From Mycobacterium simulans (GTDB lineage: Bacteria; Actinomycetota; Actinomycetes; Mycobacteriales; Mycobacteriaceae): a DNA stretch of 39,570 nucleotides. Below the pieces are notes generated by a model. That model saw only the letters and a list, made by a program, of their open reading frames with translations. It made no database searches and was not told the origin of the DNA. The stretch lies in NCBI RefSeq assembly GCF_900232995.1, contig NZ_OCVX01000007.1:305343-344912 (forward strand), in the 5' to 3' direction. Shown piece by piece: positions 8,962 through 17,017 of this stretch. The stretch's first letter is position 1, and each line of letters starts with the position of its first letter. The position numbers and the translations under genes were made by a program.

Positions 8962-10500
8962 GTGAAGCGACCCGTAGCGGTAGTACGGGGTGTGAAGGCG
9001 ACGGTCCGACAACGGTATGCGGCGATCATCAGCCAATCCGAGCGCAGCCTCCTGCTCAGCGCCGTCCTGGTGGCGACAACAATTTCGGCGGTGACGGGAT
9101 TTGTTCTCGCTCAGTACTACTCAATCGACGTCCTTTCCTCGCTGATTTTTGTCCCACATGACTGCTACCTCGATTGGGGAATGAACGTCGGTCGGCATTG
9201 CTTCAGCGACTACACGATGCCGGTGACCCTCGGGTTGCGGTCCAATCCGTGGGAGCCCTACCCGGCATGGACCTCAGCCGACCACGTGCCCTTCCAGAAC
9301 AATTACCCGCCGGCAGGGATGGTGCCGCACGTGGCCTTTGGGTTGCTTGGTCAATGGCTGCACGCGCCGCGAATCGGGTTGCTCGGCTACCTGCTCGCAT
9401 TGTCGATAGCTGTGTTTACGCCTGCCGCGTGGGCCTCGCGCGGTGGACGCGGCTACGAGCGAGTGGTGATCTTCATAGCGTGCGGCATTGCGGCCATTCC
9501 GGCCTGGATGGCCATCGATCGGGGCAACTCGGTGGGGTTCGTCGTACCGATCGCGCTGGTCTTTCTGGTGGCGCTGTGCCGAGGTCGGTGGAGACTCGCC
9601 GCGATCATGGTCATCCTGGCGGCGCTGGTGAAACCGCAGTTCGTGCTATTGGCGGTCGTGCTCTTCGCGGCCCGGCAATGGCGGTGGGGCGGCATTGCGG
9701 TCGCCGGGTCGATTTTCTTCAACCTCGCCGCATACGCGCTGTGGCCGCACGAGTTCCCGCAAACGGTCGTGCAATCGATGCGCGCCACCCTTGAGCCTGG
9801 TGCGTTCCAACGGCTCATCGGAGGATTAAACGTGTCGTTCGGGCGGGTGGTCCTGGCGATCCCCGATTCCATTGCATCGCTGCAACACGGCGGCGCGATA
9901 CCGGAGGGCTTTCTTGTCGGCGTGCGGGGGCTGGCAGGTTATGTTGTCCTGCTCCTTGTCATTGTGTCCGTGGTGGCGCTCGGACGCCGGATTCCCCCGG
10001 TCATGGCGGGAATCGTGTTGCTAGCCACGGCATCGCTTTTCCCTGCCCTGAGTCAGCCTTACTATTTGGTGTTCGTGTTGCCGGTGGCCGCGCTGGTGGT
10101 CCGGGATCCGGACGGGCCGCTCGGATTCGGGATTTTCGACGATCCGGAGACTGTCGGTGGCCGCCGTCGAGCGGCTGGTGTTTGGGTAAGTCTTGCCGCG
10201 GCGCTCAGCATTGCGCAGATCGCCCTGCCGGGCCCGGCGTTTCAGGTACCGATCGTGGGAAAGCTGGGGCTCCCGGGAATCCCTGTGCCCACTGCACCGA
10301 TGGTTGTCAGCACGCTGCCATTGACGTCGGGTTTGTGGTTCATTGCATGCTTGGCGGTCATCGTCTCGTACATACGTAGGCCCGCTTTCTCGCCCCCGAG
10401 CGATCCGGAGCCCGCCTCCGAACCCGAGAACTCGGTAAAACCCCCACACACTGCCGCCGAGAGCCCGGCACTCCAAGGTGAGCTGATGGCCGAATCGTGA
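8962..10500 (+). CDS. GT87-like (DUF2029) membrane glycosyltransferase
   Basis: 512 residues with about 10-12 TM segments. It starts at GTG (8962), 6 nt after a purine-rich ribosome binding site. After the first TM segment (~residues 30-54) a large extracytoplasmic loop contains DCYLDWGMN, SNPWEPYP and FQNNYPPAG, the arrangement of GT-C mannosyltransferases of the DUF2029/GT87 group (PimE and arabinan/mannan enzymes). An acidic residue in the first loop is the expected catalytic base and D67/D71 are candidates. Such enzymes use polyprenyl-phosphate sugars outside the membrane. The C-terminal ~50 residues are Pro/Glu-rich and cytoplasmic. It is the first gene of the plus-strand glycan set; the sugar and acceptor cannot be read. 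Confidence 0.78.
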   Translation: MKRPVAVVRGVKATVRQRYAAIISQSERSLLLSAVLVATTISAVTGFVLAQYYSIDVLSSLIFVPHDCYLDWGMNVGRHCFSDYTMPVTLGLRSNPWEPYPAWTSADHVPFQNNYPPAGMVPHVAFGLLGQWLHAPRIGLLGYLLALSIAVFTPAAWASRGGRGYERVVIFIACGIAAIPAWMAIDRGNSVGFVVPIALVFLVALCRGRWRLAAIMVILAALVKPQFVLLAVVLFAARQWRWGGIAVAGSIFFNLAAYALWPHEFPQTVVQSMRATLEPGAFQRLIGGLNVSFGRVVLAIPDSIASLQHGGAIPEGFLVGVRGLAGYVVLLLVIVSVVALGRRIPPVMAGIVLLATASLFPALSQPYYLVFVLPVAALVVRDPDGPLGFGIFDDPETVGGRRRAAGVWVSLAAALSIAQIALPGPAFQVPIVGKLGLPGIPVPTAPMVVSTLPLTSGLWFIACLAVIVSYIRRPAFSPPSDPEPASEPENSVKPPHTAAESPALQGELMAES

Positions 10501-10667
10501 ACCGCAGGTCAGCCACGGCGAAATGTGAAATGCTGTACCCCACGGCTCCGATCGGCACTGGCGCCGCCGGGGGATCGGCCCAAACAGGTAACTGCGGGAA
10601 ACGCAGCTCTTTGAGCGGCCATCTCGTACGCTCCAACACACGGTATCGGTCTACGTAAGGAATTGCT
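10501..10667 (+). promoter_or_regulatory. Gap before the nucleotide-sugar dehydrogenase gene
   Basis: 167 bases without a gene. AAGGAA at 10657-10662 is a ribosome binding site 5 nt before TTG (10668). It is better spaced for that TTG than for the in-frame GTG two codons later. No clear -10 or terminator was recognised. Confidence 0.4.
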
Positions 10668-11951
10668 TTGTCTGTGGACGCGGGGGAAATCGGATCAACG
10701 TCACCGTCTGAACGGATCTGCATCATCGGCGGCGCCGGCCATGTGGGGCTGCCGCTCGCCCTGGTGTTGGCCGACGTGGGCTTCAATGTCGACATCTTGG
10801 ACACGAACGCCCAGGCCTTGAAAACCATCATGGCCGGCCGGATGCCGTTCATTGAAAATGGCGCAGAAGATCTGCTCAAGCGACTGTTGCCCACCGGGCG
10901 TATCTCTGCGACCACGGATTCATGGGCAGTCCGGAATGCCGACATCGTGATCTGCGTGGTCGGTACACCGGTCGACGAATACCTGACCCCGCAGGCGCAC
11001 GCTTTCTTCCGGATCATCAACGAGATCAGCCCGTACTTCCACGACGAGCAGACCCTCGTTCTCCGAAGCACTGTCTACCCGGGACTGACGCAACGCGTCC
11101 ACGACCTGTTCCAGGAGCGCGGCATTGGCGTCCACGTGACGTTCTGCCCGGAACGCATTGCACAGGGACACTCGATTCGCGAGCTGCGGATGATTCCCCA
11201 GATCATCAGCGGATTCGATGACGAGGGGGTCCGCGTGGTCCGCAAGTTATTCTCGCGGATTACCAGCGAGATCATTGAGGTCGAGCCGCAGGAGGCTGAG
11301 CTGGCCAAGCTGTTCTGCAACAGCTACCGCTACATCCAGTTCGCGGTCGCGAACCAGTTCTATCTGCTCAGCCGTGAGGCCGGACTCGATTTCGATCGCG
11401 TCCACCATGCGGCGACGTACAAGAACGCACGCGTTGACAGCCTGCCAAGAGCCGGATTGGCGGCCGGGCCCTGCCTGCTTAAGGACACGATGCAGCTCGC
11501 GGCCTTCAGCAACAACAACTTTATGTTGGGGCACGCGGCCATGCTCATCAACGAAGGCCAACCGCAGTTCATCGTCAACATGCTTAAGCGCCGGGTGAAC
11601 TTGCGCGACAAGACCGTTGGCATCCTGGGCATGACGTTCAAGGCCGACTGCGATGACACGCGCGACTCACTCAGCTTCAAACTGCGGCATCTATTGATGC
11701 TTGAAGCCAAGGAAGTTCTCTTGCACGACCCCTTCCTCGAGGGCAAGGATTATTACCCGCTGGACGCCGTCGTGCAGCGGGCCGATGTGTTGGTCGTCGG
11801 CGTGCCCCATTCTGACTACCGTGACCTTCGGGTACCGCGAGGCAAGATGGTCGAAGATGTCTGGGGCTGCCTGGATGTCAGTGAGCTTGATGAAGACGCA
11901 CGCAATGGCGCGTACTTGGTGACTCTAGGGACGGGAGCAGCGGTCCAGTGA
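10668..11951 (+). CDS. UDP-glucose/GDP-mannose dehydrogenase family protein
   Basis: 427 residues. It has an NAD-binding Rossmann domain (ICIIGGAGHVGLPLALVLADVGF, residues ~17-39), CVVGTPVDEY, RSTVYPGLT, and a central helical domain with CNSYRYIQFAVANQFY. The catalytic cysteine is Cys269 in AGPCLLKD, and the C-terminal domain has GMTFKADCDDTRDS. Enzymes of this class oxidise the C6 hydroxyl of an NDP-hexose (UDP-Glc, UDP-ManNAc, GDP-Man) to the uronate in two NAD-dependent steps. The AGPC form resembles the ManNAc/GlcNAc dehydrogenase subgroup more than the classic GGSC UDP-glucose dehydrogenase, so the substrate is open. A related gene lies in the M. marinum LOS locus. Start TTG has the best-spaced ribosome binding site. 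GTGA overlap with the next gene. Confidence 0.86.
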   Translation: MSVDAGEIGSTSPSERICIIGGAGHVGLPLALVLADVGFNVDILDTNAQALKTIMAGRMPFIENGAEDLLKRLLPTGRISATTDSWAVRNADIVICVVGTPVDEYLTPQAHAFFRIINEISPYFHDEQTLVLRSTVYPGLTQRVHDLFQERGIGVHVTFCPERIAQGHSIRELRMIPQIISGFDDEGVRVVRKLFSRITSEIIEVEPQEAELAKLFCNSYRYIQFAVANQFYLLSREAGLDFDRVHHAATYKNARVDSLPRAGLAAGPCLLKDTMQLAAFSNNNFMLGHAAMLINEGQPQFIVNMLKRRVNLRDKTVGILGMTFKADCDDTRDSLSFKLRHLLMLEAKEVLLHDPFLEGKDYYPLDAVVQRADVLVVGVPHSDYRDLRVPRGKMVEDVWGCLDVSELDEDARNGAYLVTLGTGAAVQ

Positions 11952-12967
11952 AGGTACTCGTAACCGGCAGTGCGGGATTCATCAACGGCTACGTCGTCGA
12001 CGAGTTGCTCCGTGCCGGCCACGAAGTCGTCGGGATCGACAATTACTCGAAGTACGGCAAGGTCTCGAAAAGCTACGACGATCATCCGCGCTACCACTTC
12101 GTCGAGGGCGACGTCAAGGACGTTGACCTCATGTTCCGGCTGGTCGAGGGCTGCGACCAGATGGTGGCCAGCGCGGCCCGCATTGGCGGCATTACCTACT
12201 TCCACGAGTATGCCTATGACCTGCTGGCTGAAAATGAGCGCATCGCGGCCGCTCACTTCGATACTGCCATCTACGCATATAAAAAGGGCTGGCTCAAGAA
12301 GATCAACGTGATCAGTTCGTCGATGGTGTTCGAGAACGCGTCTGTGTTCCCGACGCCGGAAAAGCACATCACCGAATGCCCGCCTCCGACAAGCACTTAC
12401 GGCTTCCAAAAGCTGGCCTGCGAGTATTTTGCGCACGGCGCCTACGAACAATACGGTCTTCCGTACACGATCATTCGCCCGTTCAATTGTGTGGGGACGG
12501 GCGAGCAGCGGGCGCTGGGTGGACGCGAAATTCCAAGCGGCAACGTCAAACTCGCGATGAGCCACGTTGTGCCGGATCTGATCCAGAAGGTGGCCAAGGG
12601 CCAAGACCCGCTGCACATCCTGGGGGATGGCACTCAGGTGCGCCACTACACCTACGGCGGCGACCTGGCCAGAGGCATTCGCACGTGCATGGAGCATCCG
12701 GCAGCGCTCAACGATGACTTCAACCTCTCCACCCCTGAGGCCACCACGGTGGTGCAACTCGCCGAAGTGATCTGGCGCAAGATGCGTCCCGGCACACCGT
12801 TTCGCTACGAAAGCGATCCGCCGTTCGAACATGACGTCCAGCTACGCTCCCCGGATGTGCACAAGGCATCCGAGGTGCTCGGGTACTCGGCGACGACCTC
12901 GCTGGATACCATGCTGGACGAGGTCATCCCCTGGGTCGCCAATGCCGTTGAGGCGGGGACCATCTGA
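11948..12967 (+). CDS. NAD-dependent epimerase/dehydratase (extended SDR)
   Basis: 339 residues; GTG overlaps the preceding stop by 4 bases, indicating an operon. It is an extended short-chain dehydrogenase: N-terminal VTGSAGFINGYV, DNYSKYGK, ISSSMVFE with Ser near 124-126, Tyr151-x3-Lys155 (YGFQK), RPFNCVGTGE and HYTYGGDLARGI. These are features of NDP-sugar epimerases/dehydratases. The third glycine of the usual TGxxGFIG is Asn14, which is unusual and may alter cofactor binding. Together with the upstream dehydrogenase it probably makes an NDP-uronic acid or its epimer or decarboxylated product for the surface glycan. The exact reaction is unknown. Confidence 0.82.
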   Translation: MKVLVTGSAGFINGYVVDELLRAGHEVVGIDNYSKYGKVSKSYDDHPRYHFVEGDVKDVDLMFRLVEGCDQMVASAARIGGITYFHEYAYDLLAENERIAAAHFDTAIYAYKKGWLKKINVISSSMVFENASVFPTPEKHITECPPPTSTYGFQKLACEYFAHGAYEQYGLPYTIIRPFNCVGTGEQRALGGREIPSGNVKLAMSHVVPDLIQKVAKGQDPLHILGDGTQVRHYTYGGDLARGIRTCMEHPAALNDDFNLSTPEATTVVQLAEVIWRKMRPGTPFRYESDPPFEHDVQLRSPDVHKASEVLGYSATTSLDTMLDEVIPWVANAVEAGTI

Positions 12968-12996
12968 CATGGGTCGGTGCTACCCACAAGGACGAC

Positions 12997-14484
12997 ATGC
13001 GAGGTGACCCCGACCTTAAGCAGCTCTACCGCAATCGCTTCGGACACGCACGGGAGTCGCGATCTGCGATCTGGGATGTTTTGGTTCGCAACTTCTTCCA
13101 AGCCCGGATCAGGCGCAGCGATACGGTGGTCGACCTGGGCTGTGGGTATGGCGAATTCCTGAATCACGTGCGTGCGGCGCGTCGCATCGGCGTTGATCTG
13201 AATCCGGACAGTGCCGGCATGCTCGAGCCTGGGGTCGAGTTCCACGAGGGCCGAGCCGACGACCTTGGCTTCCTCGAGGACGGCTCGGTGGACGTCGTCT
13301 TCACCAGCAACTTGTTGGAGCATCTGCAGACCAAGGCGGAGGTTGAGCGGACAATCGCCGAGGCACGCCGGGTGCTCAAGCCGGGCGGGCATTTAATCGC
13401 AATGGGTCCGAATATTCGCTTCGTCCCCGGCGATTATTGGGACTTCTGGGATCATGCGGTGCCGATCAGTGATCGTTCGCTGATTGAGCTACTCGAGTTC
13501 AATCAGTTCGACATCGTTGAGTCGTACGACCGATTCCTGCCGTACACGTCGTCGTCGCCGTTGCCGCAAGCACCGATCTTGGTGCAGCTGTATCTGGGGT
13601 CCAAGATGGCGTGGCCGATCTTCGGCAGGCAGTTCGTGATCCGTGCGCAGAAGCCGCGATCGAAGACCAATGACGAGCGCCTGATCAGTGTCGTCATCCC
13701 GGTGTACAACGAGGGTGAGAATATTCAAATCTGCATCAGGCGACTCACGGAGGCGCTAGCGGACACACCACACGAACTGCTCGTGTGCTACGACTTCGAC
13801 GAGGACACCACCCTGCCGGCACTTGCCGCCATGCCCGACAAGCCAACCACCGTGCGGCTGGTCCGGAACTCGCTGGGCAAAGGTGTGGCAAATGCGCTGA
13901 TCGCCGGCTTCGCGGCCGCGCGTGGTGACGTCGTCGTCACCAGCATGGCCGACCTGTCGGATCCCCCTTCGGCAATTCCATTGATGGCGGCCAAGATTCG
14001 GGAAGACGGAGCCGACGTCGTCAGCGGGTCACGGTATATGTCCGGCGGCTCCCAGCATGGCGGACCGCGGTTGAAGACTTTGATGTCACGGACCGCGGGG
14101 CTCAGCCTGCACTACGTGGGTCGGCTGCCGACCCACGATGCCACCACGAATTTTCGCGCATACAGCCGGCGATTTCTCGAGGACGTTCCAGTGGAGAGCG
14201 TGCGTGGGTTCGAAGTCGGGCTCGAGCTAACGACAAAGGCGCACCTGCTGGGCTATCGCATCGACGAGGTCCCCAGCAGTTGGCATGACCGAACTGCCGG
14301 CACAAGCAAGTTCGATCTGGTGGGTTGGCTCCCTGCCTATCTGCACTGGTACGGGCTCGCCATGCGGCGGCCGATGTTACTTTGGACCGGCGGCGGGCTG
14401 GCAGCGCTAGCAGCCGCACGGCTCACGCGCCGACGCGGACTCGGGTACCGCGGCGGAGTTGGGCGCGAAAAGCTGTGTTGTTGA
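12997..14484 (+). CDS. Fusion of SAM methyltransferase and GT2 glycosyltransferase
   Basis: 495 residues; ATG (12997) follows AAGGACGAC. Residues ~1-220 are a class I methyltransferase: motif I VVDLGCGYGEF (44-54), VDLNPDSAG, FTSNLLEHL and RRVLKPGGHLIAMGPN. Residues ~229-450 are a GT-A glycosyltransferase of family 2: ISVVIPVYNEGEN, then LVRNSLGKGVANALIAGF, SMADLSDPP (metal-binding acidic motif), SGSRYMSGG and HDRTAGTSKF, as in dolichol-phosphate-mannose synthase-like enzymes. A hydrophobic stretch near 463-480 could anchor it. The junction lies at KPRSKTNDERL. One polypeptide may methylate and transfer a sugar, or the transferase may need tethering to the methylation step. Domain calls are firm; substrates are unknown. 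Confidence 0.85.
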   Translation: MRGDPDLKQLYRNRFGHARESRSAIWDVLVRNFFQARIRRSDTVVDLGCGYGEFLNHVRAARRIGVDLNPDSAGMLEPGVEFHEGRADDLGFLEDGSVDVVFTSNLLEHLQTKAEVERTIAEARRVLKPGGHLIAMGPNIRFVPGDYWDFWDHAVPISDRSLIELLEFNQFDIVESYDRFLPYTSSSPLPQAPILVQLYLGSKMAWPIFGRQFVIRAQKPRSKTNDERLISVVIPVYNEGENIQICIRRLTEALADTPHELLVCYDFDEDTTLPALAAMPDKPTTVRLVRNSLGKGVANALIAGFAAARGDVVVTSMADLSDPPSAIPLMAAKIREDGADVVSGSRYMSGGSQHGGPRLKTLMSRTAGLSLHYVGRLPTHDATTNFRAYSRRFLEDVPVESVRGFEVGLELTTKAHLLGYRIDEVPSSWHDRTAGTSKFDLVGWLPAYLHWYGLAMRRPMLLWTGGGLAALAAARLTRRRGLGYRGGVGREKLCC

Positions 14485-14502
14485 GGTGAATTGGAGCTGC
14501 CA

Positions 14503-14949
14503 ATGAGCCTACTCAAGAGCCTTGCACTGGTTGCCACTGCGCTACTGCTTGCGGCGTGCGGAGGCGCTACGCACACCACAGCCTCCACTGTGACTGTCAC
14601 GCAGCCTGTTACAGTTGCGCCGCCTCCCAGTCAAGCGGCGGCTCACCAGCCACCGCCGGCTACGGCGCCCAAGGCCGTGATCGACGACTACGGCAGTTCC
14701 TTGAGCGTCATCGACAACGACGGCAAGTATCTGGTTTACGCGGACATTATGCCGGGCAGGTATCGCAATGCTGGTGGGGCGATGTGTTATTGGGCGCGGC
14801 TACGCAGCCTTGATGCAAGCGACATCATCGATAGCCGGATGAGCGGTGTTTCGCAGATAGTCGAAATCCATGAGGATGACACCGCGTTCCTGACCCAAAA
14901 CTGTGGGACCTGGCAGATGGTGCATGTCCCGAGCCCGTGGGAATTCTAG
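14503..14949 (+). CDS. Small lipoprotein with conserved actinobacterial C-terminal domain
   Basis: 148 residues; ATG at 14503 is preceded by GGAG, and an in-frame TTG at 14491 is a weaker alternative. The signal peptide is lipoprotein type: basic N-terminus, hydrophobic SLALVATALLLAAC with lipobox LAAC (Cys near position 19). A Thr/Val/Pro-rich linker follows (TVTVTQPVTVAPPPSQ). The folded part has PGRYRNAGGAMCYWARL, DIIDSRMSG and TQNCGTW, a short domain with two conserved Cys that I recall from other mycobacterial lipoproteins of unknown function. It is probably anchored on the outer face of the membrane. The stop codon overlaps the next start by one base, so it is translated with the large membrane protein that follows. 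Confidence 0.8.
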   Translation: MSLLKSLALVATALLLAACGGATHTTASTVTVTQPVTVAPPPSQAAAHQPPPATAPKAVIDDYGSSLSVIDNDGKYLVYADIMPGRYRNAGGAMCYWARLRSLDASDIIDSRMSGVSQIVEIHEDDTAFLTQNCGTWQMVHVPSPWEF

Positions 14950-17012
14950 TGACGATCCATGGTGAAATCTCGCCGGCTGCGCAGAAAGCGTCTGTGCCGC
15001 AGACGGATTCAGACAGCCCAGTGCAACGCGCGGCCAAGTTGGGGCGGGTGCTTCGGTATCCCGCGAGGGCATCGGGGCAAGTGCGAACGTGGATCTCGAC
15101 AACAAAGCAGGGCTCCGCCCGTTGGCAGCGTAGTCTTGTGGCCGTCATCGCTGGTCTCATCTTTTGGCCACAGTCGTCGGTCGACGCTAGCATCGGGCTC
15201 GACCCATCTTGGCAGGCTGGGCTCGCTCTGGCCCGGGTCCAACACATTGCGTGGGGTCCTGAGCTCGTATTCACTTACGGCCCCCTCGGATTCCTGCGCA
15301 CCAGTGCCTACTACACGTTCGGTCAGTCGCTGTTCGCGGCGGCCTGCCAGGTGGCTATCATTGCCGCACTGTTCCTCGGCATCGCGGCGGTCCTGCGGCA
15401 GCGCCACGCGCCGATGACATCGCTCATCGGCGCTTTCGTCACGACCGGCATCGTCACCGTCCTGTCGGTCGGCCACGGCCTAGCTTTCAAAGCTCCTTCT
15501 TCGACGGAAATGATGTACCCCGAGCTCGTGGTTCTCGCGGCGTTCGCGTGGGCGAGCGTGCCCCTGTTGCAGCAGGAGCCCAGGCGGTCGGCAGTGCTCA
15601 CCACCTGCCTCACGCTCGGCACGGTTGCAGGCTTTCAGCTGCTGATGAAGTTCAACACCGGCTTCGCTGTCCTGGCCATCGCGCTTGCCCTGTCGGTGCT
15701 GCTCGATTGGAAAGCTGTCGGTCGGCATTGCGCAACGGTGGGCGCGTTCGCGGCGTCCACCCTCATCTGCTGGGTTCTCGCCGGCCAACGACCCGGGGAC
15801 CTGCCCGCCTGGCTCCGGTCCAGCCAGGCGATCGCATCGGGTTACATCGACGGGATGTCCAGCGCGCCGCTCCCACGGTGGGCCTTACCCGCGATCGTAT
15901 TGAGCGTCGCCTGGATCGTGGCGCTCTGCAGATTGTTTGCGCGGGGCGGCTCGGAGATACCGCGCCGCTACCTGGCGCTCGCCGGCCTCGTGACGTTGAT
16001 CGCCGGCAAGGCTGCGTTCGGGCGGTTCGAACCCTGGCACTTCGCGATTCTGCTCGGCGTGATCGTCGTTACGTTGGTCATAACCCCTTGGCCCCGCGAT
16101 CGCCGCCGTGCTGTGGTGCTGGCCGCGGTCGCGGTCGCTTTGGTGTTCGAGCTCAATCTTGGCGGGCCAGCCGCGGTCCTGGACCGCGCCATGTTGGCGA
16201 TGCGGGCACCTGGGGAAGCGGTCGACCGCCTGGCCACGCTCGCCCTACCGGGTCATGTCGGAAAGCGAATCGAACAAGCCAAGGCGCGCCAGCGTGCGCT
16301 ATACGCAATCTCGGACCGCTTTCTCGCCGCCATCGGGTCGGGGACGGTTCACATTGACCCCCAAGAGATTTCGGCCGTGTGGGCCTACGATCTGGCGTGG
16401 CGCCCGGCGCCGGTCTTCCAGACCTATCAGGCTCTCACACCGATGCTCGATGACCTGAATGGCGAATCACTTGCTAAGGGGCCGCAATTCGTGCTGTCCC
16501 GGTTATCGGCGGTCTCACCGGCTATCGGCCTCGACGGCCGGCTCGCCGTCCAAGAATCGCCCAAATATTCGCGTGCGCTGCTGTGCAACTACACCCTGCG
16601 CGGCATTGAGGACCGCTGGGCGCTCTTCGCCCGCACCGGCCCCCACTGCGGACCCCTCACCAAGCTGTCGGAGGTCTCTGTCAAGGAGCAAGAGGCGATC
16701 AAGGTTCCCGCTCCGAGCGGACCGGACAGAGCGGTCCTGGTGGGAATCGATCTAGATCAGACTCTCAACGACCGGCTGTTCCAGGGAAAAGTCTTGCCGC
16801 TGACCACCTTCACGCTTGTGGTCGACGGGGTCACGTATCGCCTCATTGCCAAGAACGCGGCTGAGCCATTTCTGGTCAGCACCCCGGCTTCGGTCGCGGG
16901 CACGAATCTGCAGATTCACGCCCAAACCGTCGGTGTCGGCCGCACCATCAACGTAAATCAGCCCTTGGTCACTGCACGACTGCGCTTCTACGAGATGCGT
17001 GTCGGGTCGTAA
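14949..17012 (+). CDS. Large multi-TM membrane protein, putative GT-C type (copy 1)
   Basis: 687 residues from GTG (14949), which shares one base with the lipoprotein stop; an in-frame GTG at 14937 is an alternative. A basic N-terminal tail of ~60 residues is followed by ~10 TM segments and a C-terminal extracytoplasmic domain of ~230 residues. The first outer loop has SSVDASIGLDPSWQAGL and WGPELVFTYGPLGFL, an acidic-residue arrangement like GT-C transferases and O-antigen ligases. MKFNTG and GKAAFGRFEPWHF follow. The soluble part holds VWAYDLAWRPAPVFQTYQ and SRALLCNYTL. It is a clear paralog of the protein at 18664-20655. I do not recognise a characterised homolog; a role in extracytoplasmic glycan assembly is inferred from context. 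Confidence 0.75.
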   Translation: MTIHGEISPAAQKASVPQTDSDSPVQRAAKLGRVLRYPARASGQVRTWISTTKQGSARWQRSLVAVIAGLIFWPQSSVDASIGLDPSWQAGLALARVQHIAWGPELVFTYGPLGFLRTSAYYTFGQSLFAAACQVAIIAALFLGIAAVLRQRHAPMTSLIGAFVTTGIVTVLSVGHGLAFKAPSSTEMMYPELVVLAAFAWASVPLLQQEPRRSAVLTTCLTLGTVAGFQLLMKFNTGFAVLAIALALSVLLDWKAVGRHCATVGAFAASTLICWVLAGQRPGDLPAWLRSSQAIASGYIDGMSSAPLPRWALPAIVLSVAWIVALCRLFARGGSEIPRRYLALAGLVTLIAGKAAFGRFEPWHFAILLGVIVVTLVITPWPRDRRRAVVLAAVAVALVFELNLGGPAAVLDRAMLAMRAPGEAVDRLATLALPGHVGKRIEQAKARQRALYAISDRFLAAIGSGTVHIDPQEISAVWAYDLAWRPAPVFQTYQALTPMLDDLNGESLAKGPQFVLSRLSAVSPAIGLDGRLAVQESPKYSRALLCNYTLRGIEDRWALFARTGPHCGPLTKLSEVSVKEQEAIKVPAPSGPDRAVLVGIDLDQTLNDRLFQGKVLPLTTFTLVVDGVTYRLIAKNAAEPFLVSTPASVAGTNLQIHAQTVGVGRTINVNQPLVTARLRFYEMRVGS

Positions 17013-17017
17013 ACCGC

